A stretch of 16,100 nucleotides of DNA, taken from an uncultured Eubacterium sp. (GTDB lineage Bacteria > Bacillota_A > Clostridia > Lachnospirales > Lachnospiraceae). A model generated the notes under the pieces. It ran no database searches, was not told the origin of the DNA, and saw only the letters and a program-made list of their open reading frames with translations. Both the position numbers and the translations under genes were made by a program. Every line of letters begins with the position of its first letter. The first letter of the stretch is position 1. Location of the stretch: positions 1 through 16,100 of the forward strand of contig CAOKJJ010000112.1 of NCBI GenBank assembly GCA_948468465.1, read 5' to 3'. This document shows, piece by piece, positions 1-6,133 of the stretch.

Positions 1-13
1 TAACTTCTTTTTT

Positions 14-89
14 CATTTTACACTTTACAACGTATATAAAAAAATGACGCACAAAGCACTTTTATATTATTTTTAAAGTTGTAAAGTCA
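14..89 (-). promoter_or_regulatory. Candidate promoter with bracketing inverted repeat for a gene off the left edge
   Basis: A perfect 10-bp inverted repeat, ACTTTACAAC at 22-31 and GTTGTAAAGT at 78-87, encloses a plausible minus-strand promoter: -35 TGACTT (complement of 84-89), a 17-bp spacer, and -10 TATAAA (complement of 61-66). One arm overlaps the -35 and spacer, the other would fall about 25 bases into the transcript. An ATG on the minus strand at 16-14 begins a reading frame (M K K E V) that runs off the edge, but no convincing Shine-Dalgarno precedes it, so the gene itself is not called. The layout suggests a repressor-bound promoter. The -35 is poor and no transcript is proven. Confidence 0.3.
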
Positions 90-139
90 TATTATTTTGT
101 AGAAAAGGAAAAAATTTGAGTTACTTGCAGAAAAAAGGT

Positions 140-161
140 ATTCCGGCTTAAGGAGCGGAAT
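140..161. repeat. Small inverted repeat in the left noncoding region
   Basis: ATTCCG at 140-145 and CGGAAT at 156-161 can form a 6-bp stem with a 10-nt loop. It lies between the candidate left-edge promoter and the terminator at 181-204, in about 285 bases without a gene. No T-run follows it on either strand, so I do not call it a terminator. The function is unknown. Confidence 0.3.
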
Positions 162-180
162 TTCCCTAAAGTAAATGACA

Positions 181-204
181 TTAAAAGCCCCGACCGGACG
201 GGGC
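181..204 (-). terminator. Rho-independent terminator of the esterase-phosphatase unit
   Basis: GCCCCG at 187-192 pairs with CGGGGC at 199-204 around a 6-nt loop. Read on the minus strand, the GC-rich hairpin is followed at once by TTTTAA. It lies about 80 bases downstream of the HAD phosphatase stop codon, the right place to end that leftward transcript. Confidence 0.75.
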
Positions 205-285
205 CATTACGTCCATGCAGAATGCCCAGAGATTCTTAGAAATATCAAAAGTGTTTCTTTTTTTGTTCATCCAGGTTAAGGCTGC

Positions 286-936
286 TTATCCCCGAATCAG
301 TTCATAAACCTGCTGTGGAGTATCTGCTATCACAGCAGCGCCGCATTTGCGCAGAAATTCTGCGTCACGGAATCCCCACGAAACGGAAATACAATCAAGT
401 CCCGCATTAGCGGCTGTCTCTATATCGACATCGGAATCGCCGATATAGACAGTCTCTTTTTTGCTGGCGTTCAATTCTGACAGGGCGTTTTCTACCATAT
501 CCGGCGCAGGCTTTCTGCGGATCCCTTCTTTTTCGCCTATGGCAGCCTGGACATAATCGCTGAAATAGGTTTGATTCAGTTCTTTTACTGCGCTGTCCAG
601 CTTGTTTGATACGATAGCGATTTTGCAGCCGGAATCCTTTAAATGACGCAGTAATTCCAATACGCCCTCGTAAGCGTGTGTTTTATCTTCGCAGTGGGCT
701 GTGTAGTAGGAGCGAAATGCAGATAAAATTTCTTCAAAATTTGAAACTGCTGCGCCCTCCGGCAGTGCGCGCTGCATCAGGTTGCGTACACCGTTCCCGA
801 CAAAACGGCGTATTTCATCAAGCGTGCGGGCCGGGTAACCATATTGTGCCAATGCATAATTTGCAGCGTCCATGAGGTCTTCCAGTGTATTTAATAAAGT
901 TCCGTCCAGATCAAAGATGATAGCTGAATATTTCAT
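286..936 (-). CDS. HAD-superfamily phosphatase (phosphoglycolate phosphatase-like)
   Basis: This 216-residue protein is a cytoplasmic haloacid-dehalogenase-family phosphatase of the Gph/PpaX type. All four HAD motifs are visible: nucleophile motif D9-L-D11-G-T; S110-N-K as motif II; K142-P as motif III; and G166-D-S-D-V-D171 as motif IV. Residues 15-90 form the alpha-helical cap expected of subclass I. The length is typical. An AGGAA stretch lies about 8 bases before the ATG. The gene follows the SGNH esterase on the same strand with a 40-base gap, so the two are probably co-transcribed, ending at the hairpin at 181-204. Family members dephosphorylate phosphoglycolate, sugar phosphates or pyrophosphate. 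The sequence does not tell which, so no symbol is given. Confidence 0.9.
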   Translation of the reverse strand: MKYSAIIFDLDGTLLNTLEDLMDAANYALAQYGYPARTLDEIRRFVGNGVRNLMQRALPEGAAVSNFEEILSAFRSYYTAHCEDKTHAYEGVLELLRHLKDSGCKIAIVSNKLDSAVKELNQTYFSDYVQAAIGEKEGIRRKPAPDMVENALSELNASKKETVYIGDSDVDIETAANAGLDCISVSWGFRDAEFLRKCGAAVIADTPQQVYELIRG

Positions 937-976
937 TTGTATGTTCCTGCTTTCTTTTATTTTAAGTAAATCTTAA

Positions 977-2065
977 CTACACAATGGCGTGATGCAGCAG
1001 ATAATCCACCCAAAGTGAATAATAATCCGGCATGACATGCAGCCCGTCTGTCGTATAGCATGGCTGTAAATTACCATTGTCATCAGCATAGATGCTGCCG
1101 ATATCCAAATAAAAAATTGTATTTTTATCAGCCAATGCACGGGATGCTTCGTTGCGCAGTGACAGATTTTTATTGTTCAAAGCGCCGTTTAAATCCTGCG
1201 TGCCATAGCTCATAGGAATATTTCCTTGGATATAGATGACTGCGTTTGGCTGTGTGTTTCGGACGGTATCCAGAATTTCTTTATATTGTTGTGTAAACCA
1301 TTCTGTATCGCCGCTTGAAATATCGTTGATGCCAATCATAATGTATACTTTGCTGAAGGTGTGCAGACACAGTGCTTCACTGACCGAAATCATAGTGCCG
1401 CTTTCATTGACAATGCGCTCGGACAGAATATCTCCGATTCCAATGCCTGTTTTGGCATAATAGGAGGCATTGGACAACAAATGGCTTTGCAGCATTCCAA
1501 CAGTCCGGGAATCACCGATAAACAGCGCATCTGAAAAATATTCTTCTGTAACGGTGCAGAATTGTTTCGCTTTTTTGTCGGACTTCTGCTTTTTTTTTCG
1601 ATCAGAAGTATTCTTGGATGCTGCATCTTCTTGTTTTTGAGCATCTTCTTGTTCTTGAGAAGCTTCTTGTTTTTTAGCATCTTTTTGTTCCGGAGAATCT
1701 TCTATAGCGTCTGTTTCCTGGCTGGACTGGTCAGGATTGTGTAAAGCTGTTTCTTCCTGGCCTGAGGGTATTGCATCTGCTGTTTCAGAAGGGGATGCGG
1801 CCTGCGGCTGTAAAAGCATATGCCGTTCGCTCATACGAATCGAAAGATTTTCATCCTTTGTGTCTATATCTAAAGAAGGTTCTTCGGTAAGTGCAGCCTG
1901 CTCCGCAGAATAAATGTTTGAGGCAAACAAAATAAATGATGTTATTACAGCGGTTCCCAGTAAGCCGAACACAATTCTTTTTACGATGTTTGCTTGTTTC
2001 ACCCTTTCTATTTCACCCTTTCTTATTTGTGCGTACCAGATGGCCGTCACAGTTTTGCCGGACAA
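977..2065 (-). CDS. Membrane-anchored SGNH/GDSL-family hydrolase
   Basis: This protein has up to 362 residues. Residues about 30-50 form one hydrophobic segment (signal anchor or uncleaved signal peptide). A low-complexity, charged linker (about 55-168) follows, then a C-terminal SGNH hydrolase domain (about 175-362). The catalytic blocks are clear: G184-D-S186 (nucleophile serine), G245-I-N247-D, and D340-G-L-H343. The domain should lie outside the membrane and probably removes acyl groups from an envelope polymer; the substrate is not visible. The start is unresolved. The ATG at 2065 has no Shine-Dalgarno and lies only about 8 bases from the likely transcription start. A GTG at 2002 (residue 22, continuing K-Q-A-N) gives a more typical N-terminus. 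The outer limit is given here. Confidence 0.85.
   Translation of the reverse strand: MSGKTVTAIWYAQIRKGEIERVKQANIVKRIVFGLLGTAVITSFILFASNIYSAEQAALTEEPSLDIDTKDENLSIRMSERHMLLQPQAASPSETADAIPSGQEETALHNPDQSSQETDAIEDSPEQKDAKKQEASQEQEDAQKQEDAASKNTSDRKKKQKSDKKAKQFCTVTEEYFSDALFIGDSRTVGMLQSHLLSNASYYAKTGIGIGDILSERIVNESGTMISVSEALCLHTFSKVYIMIGINDISSGDTEWFTQQYKEILDTVRNTQPNAVIYIQGNIPMSYGTQDLNGALNNKNLSLRNEASRALADKNTIFYLDIGSIYADDNGNLQPCYTTDGLHVMPDYYSLWVDYLLHHAIV
1619..1690 (-). repeat. Four in-frame 18-nt repeats (Q/E/K/A hexapeptides) in the esterase linker
   Basis: Residues 126-149 of the SGNH hydrolase read as four hexapeptides: EQKDAK, KQEASQ, EQEDAQ, KQEDAA. The DNA shows the same 18-nt period with few substitutions. 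The repeats lie in the linker between the membrane anchor and the catalytic domain, where length changes would be tolerated. They probably act as a flexible or helical spacer across the wall. Confidence 0.8.
1996..2023 (-). repeat. 14-nt tandem duplication at the esterase translation start
   Basis: On the minus strand AGAAAGGGTGAAAT (2023-2010) is followed directly by AGAAAGGGTGAAAC (2009-1996), 13 of 14 bases identical. Each copy holds a Shine-Dalgarno-like AGAAAGG abutting a GTG. The first GTG reads GTG-AAA-TAG, a two-codon frame. The second GTG, at 2002, is in frame with the hydrolase. Confidence 0.75.
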
Positions 2066-2079
2066 TGATGGTTGATTAG

Positions 2080-2108
2080 ATCATACCATAAAAGAGCTGG
2101 CAGATAAA
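2080..2108 (-). promoter_or_regulatory. Candidate extended -10 promoter of the esterase gene
   Basis: On the minus strand the -10 is TATGAT (complement of 2080-2085), preceded by TGG, which gives an extended -10 motif (TGnTATGAT). A weak -35, TTTATC (complement of 2103-2108), sits 17 bp upstream. Transcription would begin near 2073, almost at the ATG at 2065, which argues for initiation further inside the gene. Moderate support only. Confidence 0.4.
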
Positions 2109-2115
2109 GACTTGT

Positions 2116-2158
2116 GGACAATTAGGAAAATATTTACACACTTATTGACAAATTGTCC
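2116..2158. repeat. Inverted repeat upstream of the esterase promoter
   Basis: GGACAATT at 2116-2123 and AATTGTCC at 2151-2158 are perfect 8-bp complements, centres 35 bp apart. The right-hand arm also belongs to a smaller near-palindrome, GACAAATTGTC (2147-2157). They lie just upstream of the esterase promoter and resemble paired operator half-sites. No regulator is identified. Confidence 0.4.
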
Positions 2159-2305
2159 TATATTTCTGCTTTCATAAAATCCATTATAGATATTTTTCGG
2201 CAGGAATAAGCAGATACGTTAGCTTCAATTGCATAGTTCTTTCAATTTTGTGAATATTGTTACAAAAAAATATAATTTTAATTTCGATTTTTCTACAAAT
2301 TGAAA
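2159..2305. other. AT-rich intergenic stretch with no recognised gene
   Basis: With the start at 2002, the gene-free stretch between the esterase and the SEDS gene is about 340 bases. Apart from the promoter, the inverted repeat and the SEDS terminator, it is AT-rich. It holds an 18-bp element at 2248-2265, TTGTGAATATTGTTACAA, whose left half equals the Rex operator half-site TTGTGAA while the right half fits poorly. A 16-codon frame (beginning M-Q-L-K, minus strand) lacks a usable ribosome binding site and is not called. Confidence 0.4.
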
Positions 2306-2334
2306 GCCAGTCAGACAATGGATATCTGACTGGC
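2290..2334 (-). terminator. Rho-independent terminator of the PadR-SEDS unit
   Basis: GCCAGTCAGA (2306-2315) and TCTGACTGGC (2325-2334) form a perfect 10-bp stem with a 9-nt loop. On the minus strand it begins about 8 bases after the SEDS stop codon and is followed by the T-rich TTTCAATTTGT. The T-run is broken, but stem and position are convincing. Confidence 0.75.
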
Positions 2335-2341
2335 CAGAGCA

Positions 2342-3703
2342 TCAATGTGCAGGTACAGGTTCGGACACTACATTTTCGTATCGGTAAATACTTAACAGCA
2401 TGCCAAGCAATATACATGTCTGCAGCATACCACTGCCGCCAAATGAGACAAGAGGTAAGTACAGGCTGCTTGTAGGCAGCAAAGATAAATTAACCAGAAT
2501 ATATTCCGCAGACTGGAGGATGAAGGAGAGGCTGCATCCAAGCCCCATGAGCATACCCAGCTGGTTTTTCTGTCGGATGGAAACGGACAGCAGCTTTGCG
2601 CTCAGCAGTATCATAAGCGTAATCAACGCTGCGGCAGCTAAAATGCCAAATGTTGCGATGAGATACGTCAATAAGTAATCTGTTTCAGCATGCAGTAACA
2701 GATCGGTTATGGATGGGTTTGTGTTTTTGCCGATCAGCTGGCTTGTGCTTATAGTGTCACGTATGATATTTTCTACATAACCTGCAGTAGCACGGAAAGC
2801 TTTTGGGTTCAGCCATGCCTGCAGCCGGTGATACTGATAGAGCGGCTGATTTTTTATGATCAGCATAAAAAGCGCCAAAAATACAGGTAAAATCAGCCAG
2901 ATTCCTTTTTTGCCCTGCAATGCGCCTGCACGCGGCAGATGAATGACGTGAAGCGGGAACCAGCCTTTGGCGGCGGCTGTACAAAACATGACCGCTACAA
3001 TTACAAATATATTGATGCAGGCTGACAAATGCGCAAGGCGGAATGCAAAAAAAATCGGAAGAAGTGTGTATAACATGACTTTCCACAGATTTTGCATAGT
3101 ACAGCCCCTGTATGAATGCAGCACAGCGCCATACAGCGGCAGATACAGGTAAAAAAAGATATGGATGCTGATCCAGTATCCGAAAATCCTGACAAGTGAA
3201 TTATCGTACAGGAAAGGCAGCTGTATCAAAGACAAAAGGTCACTGCTGATCAGAAACAGGAACAGCAGGATGGCAAAACACAGGTATCTGCTGTATTTTG
3301 CAATGCGTGTATAGTCAATGAGATAAATGCCGCATAAAAGGAAAAAGCCAAGTATGCTGTAAATACATTGTTTCTGTACGTAATAAGCGCCCATGTCAGA
3401 GGATTTATTTGCCGCATAAACAGCATATTGAAGAATCACACCCGCAGCGCATAAGAAAGCAATAACGGCAAGCATACCCCACGCAGGCTTTGGCCTGTGA
3501 ATCTGGTCTAAGGCCATGCCTGTTTCCACAGGGTCGCCCATATCTGTGACAGCCTGTTTTTCGGCTTCTTCTTCAGTCATGCCGTCGGCTATGTAGCGTT
3601 CTTTCTGATCTTTAATATGATTGGATATTTCCTGACGCACAGGTTCTCTTGCACGTTTTTCACGGATTTGAGAAAGCAGCGTTTCCATATATCGTTTCTC
3701 CAT
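2342..3703 (-). CDS. SEDS-family (FtsW/RodA/SpoVE) membrane protein with N-terminal PadR-associated prefix domain
   Basis: This is a polytopic membrane protein of 453 residues. Residues 1-72 form a soluble, charged helical domain (E-E-E-A-E-K-Q-A-V, then M-G-D-P) of the 'permease prefix'/HAAS type usually found on membrane proteins encoded beside PadR repressors. Residues 75-440 carry about ten membrane segments. SEDS signatures are present: YHRLQAWLNP (291-300); the T-D342-Y loop matching the conserved aspartate of RodA/FtsW; and near the C-terminus LPTSSLYLPLVSFGGSG (409-425). SEDS proteins polymerise lipid II into glycan strands. The E-E-L-G motif that usually follows the aspartate loop is replaced by A-T-F-G. 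It starts after AAAGGAG spaced 9 bases, 26 bases behind padR. No penicillin-binding protein partner is nearby. It may be a regulated accessory polymerase or a divergent paralogue. Confidence 0.85.
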   Translation of the reverse strand: MEKRYMETLLSQIREKRAREPVRQEISNHIKDQKERYIADGMTEEEAEKQAVTDMGDPVETGMALDQIHRPKPAWGMLAVIAFLCAAGVILQYAVYAANKSSDMGAYYVQKQCIYSILGFFLLCGIYLIDYTRIAKYSRYLCFAILLFLFLISSDLLSLIQLPFLYDNSLVRIFGYWISIHIFFYLYLPLYGAVLHSYRGCTMQNLWKVMLYTLLPIFFAFRLAHLSACINIFVIVAVMFCTAAAKGWFPLHVIHLPRAGALQGKKGIWLILPVFLALFMLIIKNQPLYQYHRLQAWLNPKAFRATAGYVENIIRDTISTSQLIGKNTNPSITDLLLHAETDYLLTYLIATFGILAAAALITLMILLSAKLLSVSIRQKNQLGMLMGLGCSLSFILQSAEYILVNLSLLPTSSLYLPLVSFGGSGMLQTCILLGMLLSIYRYENVVSEPVPAH

Positions 3704-3729
3704 AATGATATTCTCCTTTCAACTACACG

Positions 3730-4053
3730 CTAGAACGACAGTGAAAGCACATCTGTAACTGCTTTTGAATAAATCTCCCACTCCTGCTTTTTTTTATCCA
3801 AATAGCGTTTTCCGTCTTTTGTAATCTGGTAATATTTGCGTACTTTGCCGTTATATTCATTTTCATAAGAGGTTACCAGATCTTTGATTTCCAGTGAATG
3901 AAGCAGGGGGTACAGTGTACCTGCTTTTAACGCAAATACATCATTGGAACGCTGCCGAAGCAGGTCGATCATTTCATATCCATACAGATCCTTTTCTTCT
4001 AACAGACGCAGAATCAGCATGGCGGTACTGCCGGATACAATAGTTTTGTTCAT
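3730..4053 (-). CDS. PadR-family transcriptional regulator
   Basis: This is a 107-residue cytoplasmic winged-helix repressor of the short PadR type. Visible family signatures are LYGYEMIDLL (23-32), AGTLYPLLHSLE (44-55) and K-Y-Y-Q-I-T (73-78), followed by one C-terminal helix for dimerisation. AAAGGAG lies 10 bases before the ATG. The gene directly precedes the prefix-domain SEDS gene, and PadR-plus-prefix-domain pairs are a recurring arrangement in Firmicutes in which the repressor controls its own operon. The promoter upstream is near perfect and is bracketed by an inverted repeat, which fits strong transcription held off by PadR until an inducer binds. The inducer is unknown. Confidence 0.92.
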   Translation of the reverse strand: MNKTIVSGSTAMLILRLLEEKDLYGYEMIDLLRQRSNDVFALKAGTLYPLLHSLEIKDLVTSYENEYNGKVRKYYQITKDGKRYLDKKKQEWEIYSKAVTDVLSLSF

Positions 4054-4080
4054 GGGTAGTGAACTCCTTTCTTTATTGTG

Positions 4081-4131
4081 ATAGATAGATTATAAATATA
4101 TAGGTGTATTATATATTGAATTGCTATCTAT
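4081..4131. promoter_or_regulatory. Candidate PadR operator: two inverted 8-bp arms around the promoter
   Basis: ATAGATAG at 4081-4088 and CTATCTAT at 4124-4131 are perfect inverted complements with centres 43 bp apart, about four helical turns. One arm overlaps the -35/spacer and the other falls in the early transcribed region, so bound protein could block or loop the promoter. Assignment to PadR is inferred from position. Confidence 0.5.
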
Positions 4132-4136
4132 GTCAA
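4108..4136 (-). promoter_or_regulatory. Consensus sigma-A promoter of padR-SEDS
   Basis: On the minus strand TTGACA (complement of 4131-4136) and TATAAT (complement of 4108-4113) are separated by exactly 17 bp (4114-4130). Both hexamers match the sigma-A consensus perfectly. Transcription should begin near 4101, leaving a leader of about 48 bases before the padR ATG. Confidence 0.85.
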
Positions 4137-4195
4137 TAAAAAATTATGATTTTAATGCAACAAATTTTAAGCAACAGTTTGTCTAAAATGCTGCA

Positions 4196-4234
4196 AATGA
4201 AAACAGAATGGAAAAAAGCCATCCTGTTTTCATT
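4196..4234 (-). terminator. Terminator hairpin after the chemoreceptor gene
   Basis: Arms at 4196-4211 and 4219-4234 form a 16-bp stem around a 7-nt loop. On the minus strand the single non-Watson-Crick position is a G-U pair; on the plus strand it is an A-C mismatch, so the structure favours leftward RNA. It starts 12 bases after the chemoreceptor stop. There is no long U-run after the stem, only U-rich bases in its 3' arm. Confidence 0.65.
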
Positions 4235-4246
4235 GATTTAAGAGCA

Positions 4247-5953
4247 TTATGCAGTTTTAAATATTTCGATACTCTGTTTCATCTCAGAAGATAATTCTCC
4301 AAGCTGCTTTGCGTTCATCGTAATAATTTGGAGTTCGTTATATACGCTTATGACGGATGCGGTCATTTCCTCTACGGTGGCAGCGTTTTCCTGTGCGGCT
4401 GCCGCGGAATTCTGTACGGCGGCGACCATATGCGTGCGGATTTCCTCCATTTCATCTGTCTTTTGAATCGCGGCGTCCATATGCTCCGCGGATATCTGGA
4501 TATTTTCTTTTACGCTTTCAAAAGCTTCTCCGGTATTATGTATATTTTGTTCCTGATTTTGAATGACTGAATGAACTTCAGCCATACATTCCATTGCCTG
4601 TGCAGAATTATGGATTAAACTGTCTACCATCGTGCGGATATCATCGACGGCGGTATTTGCCTGTACAGATAATTTCTGGATTTCGGCGGCTACAACGCCA
4701 AAGCCTTTTCCAAGTTCACCGGCTCTTGCGGATTCAATGGAAGCGTTTAAGGACAACAGGCTTGTTTGTGAGGCGATAGCCGAGATCAGCTCTGTCGCGC
4801 GGCTGATCTGGTCGACAGAATCTTTTGTCAGGCTTGTTTGGTGTTCCAGATAATCAATGGAGCTGCGGACGGTTTCCATATCTTTGGTCAGTTCGGCCAG
4901 TTCAGCAGCGGTGTGGTCGGATACACTCTGAATATGATTGGATATTTGATGTATCTGGCGGATCTGCGAGTTGCTGGCGTCTATCATATCGCCCATGGCG
5001 GAAACACCGCTGCTGGCGGTGCCTGCATTGTCTGCCTGGCTTGTACAGCTGACAGACATATCCTGCGCGGCACTGTCAAGTCCATGCATTACCTGCAGAA
5101 TCTGTTCGGAACGGTTTTTTAATACGGCGGATTCTTTGTCTAACTGCAGGCTTTTTAACTGCAGCATTTCTATAATTTCTAAAAAATGGCTGCGCAAAGC
5201 CATAATTTCCTTTCCAAACATTCCAATCTCATCGGAACGTTGTATAATACAGGCATCTGGTTCGACTGTCAGGTCACCTTCGGATATTTTCTGCAAAACA
5301 TTGATACAGGACATCAGGGCTTTTATTATACTATTGACCAGTTTTATGAGTAAAAGGCCGGTAAGCAAAAGCACGATAAGAACAATGGCAAGCATCTGGA
5401 GACGAATTTCATTGATCAAAGCGGATACTTTTGCGCGTGGTGTTCCAAGAAAAATCATGCCGACGGTATCTGTAGTGTTTTCCTGATAAATAGGGATATA
5501 ACAGACGATATATTGCGTTCCAAGAATATCTACGTTTCGGTCCAGATAATATTCTCCGTTTTTAAGTACGGTCTGGATGACAGCATCTGATGCTTTGGAA
5601 TTGTTTTGCCGTTCGCCGGAGTCATTTTTAATGGAAGTCAGAATGCGGGTATCATTCCAGAATATCGTAACGTCCATGCCAGTACTGTCTTTGATATGAT
5701 CTACGATGTCGGTTGACTGTGAAATATTAAGATTGTCCCCTTTCCACAGTTCGCCGTTTTCGTCTACCTGGTATGCGCCTGCATTGCCAATTTCAAAAAT
5801 ATCCCGGACAGCCAGCGCGGCTGCTTCCATGCCTGCATATGCCTGATCATAAATGCCATTGGCAATGCGGTCTGCCGCGAGAAGATAAATGCCAACCCCA
5901 AGCAAAATAATCGGCAGCAGTGCGATCAGCAGTATTTTTGTGCGTAATTTCAT
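4247..5953 (-). CDS. Methyl-accepting chemotaxis protein (transmembrane chemoreceptor)
   Basis: This 568-residue protein has the standard chemoreceptor layout. A membrane segment spans about 7-27. An extracellular sensor (about 28-183) resembles a single Cache domain, with Y135-Y-L-D-R and the strand V-C-Y-I-P-I-Y near 150-156. A second membrane segment covers about 186-206 and a HAMP domain about 204-258. The cytoplasmic helical hairpin follows, with the conserved tip at about 390-428 ([10 protein letters not shown], then E-S-A-R-A-G-E, then [10 protein letters not shown]). The protein should pass ligand binding to CheW/CheA. It has no C-terminal pentapeptide tether. GGGGGAAC precedes the ATG. 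It is transcribed alone and no other chemotaxis or flagellar gene is in the window, so the ligand and the output are unknown. Confidence 0.93.
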   Translation of the reverse strand: MKLRTKILLIALLPIILLGVGIYLLAADRIANGIYDQAYAGMEAAALAVRDIFEIGNAGAYQVDENGELWKGDNLNISQSTDIVDHIKDSTGMDVTIFWNDTRILTSIKNDSGERQNNSKASDAVIQTVLKNGEYYLDRNVDILGTQYIVCYIPIYQENTTDTVGMIFLGTPRAKVSALINEIRLQMLAIVLIVLLLTGLLLIKLVNSIIKALMSCINVLQKISEGDLTVEPDACIIQRSDEIGMFGKEIMALRSHFLEIIEMLQLKSLQLDKESAVLKNRSEQILQVMHGLDSAAQDMSVSCTSQADNAGTASSGVSAMGDMIDASNSQIRQIHQISNHIQSVSDHTAAELAELTKDMETVRSSIDYLEHQTSLTKDSVDQISRATELISAIASQTSLLSLNASIESARAGELGKGFGVVAAEIQKLSVQANTAVDDIRTMVDSLIHNSAQAMECMAEVHSVIQNQEQNIHNTGEAFESVKENIQISAEHMDAAIQKTDEMEEIRTHMVAAVQNSAAAAQENAATVEEMTASVISVYNELQIITMNAKQLGELSSEMKQSIEIFKTA

Positions 5954-6084
5954 GATTGTTCCCCCATCATTATATAGTATGCAACAATAAAAATGCAGTT
6001 ATTATTATAGCAGATCATTATAATGGCAGGGGGTCTGGTTTTTCACGTAACAATCCTGTTTTTTCACAGGCGGCAGATTGATCT

Positions 6085-6133
6085 ATCCGGCCGGATGCGT
6101 TACAGTTCAAGGGTTATCTGAACGGTTACGCAT
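6085..6133 (-). other. Hairpin over the stop codon of the DUF2520 gene, with adjoining palindrome
   Basis: 15-nt arms at 6095-6109 and 6119-6133 pair with two mismatches around a 9-nt loop. The right arm contains the last two codons and the TAA of the DUF2520 gene. Next to it, ATCCGGCCGGAT (6085-6096) is a perfect 12-bp palindrome. Neither is followed by a T-run. The hairpin may slow 3' decay or weakly terminate. The remaining 5954-6084 holds several TATAAT-like boxes in front of the chemoreceptor gene, none with a good -35. Confidence 0.4.

Noticed and set aside
2184..2417. Minus-strand frame downstream of the SEDS gene
   Set aside because: It starts inside the SEDS coding region, crosses its terminator hairpin and has no ribosome binding site. 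Its 16-codon tail (M-Q-L-K) is also unsupported.
4971..5486. 171-codon plus-strand frame inside the chemoreceptor gene
   Set aside because: Its residue makeup is that of an antisense shadow. The opposite strand encodes a complete chemoreceptor with all motifs, and no start signal is seen for this frame.
5954..6040. Promoter of the chemoreceptor gene
   Set aside because: Three TATAAT-like boxes occur on the minus strand but none has a recognisable -35 at 16-18 bp, and the nearest would start transcription inside the ribosome binding site. No single one could be chosen.
6062..6130. Standard rho-independent terminator after the DUF2520 gene
   Set aside because: The hairpins here (6095-6133 and a 5-bp CCTGT/ACAGG stem nearby) are not followed by a U-run on the minus strand, so I list only a hairpin.
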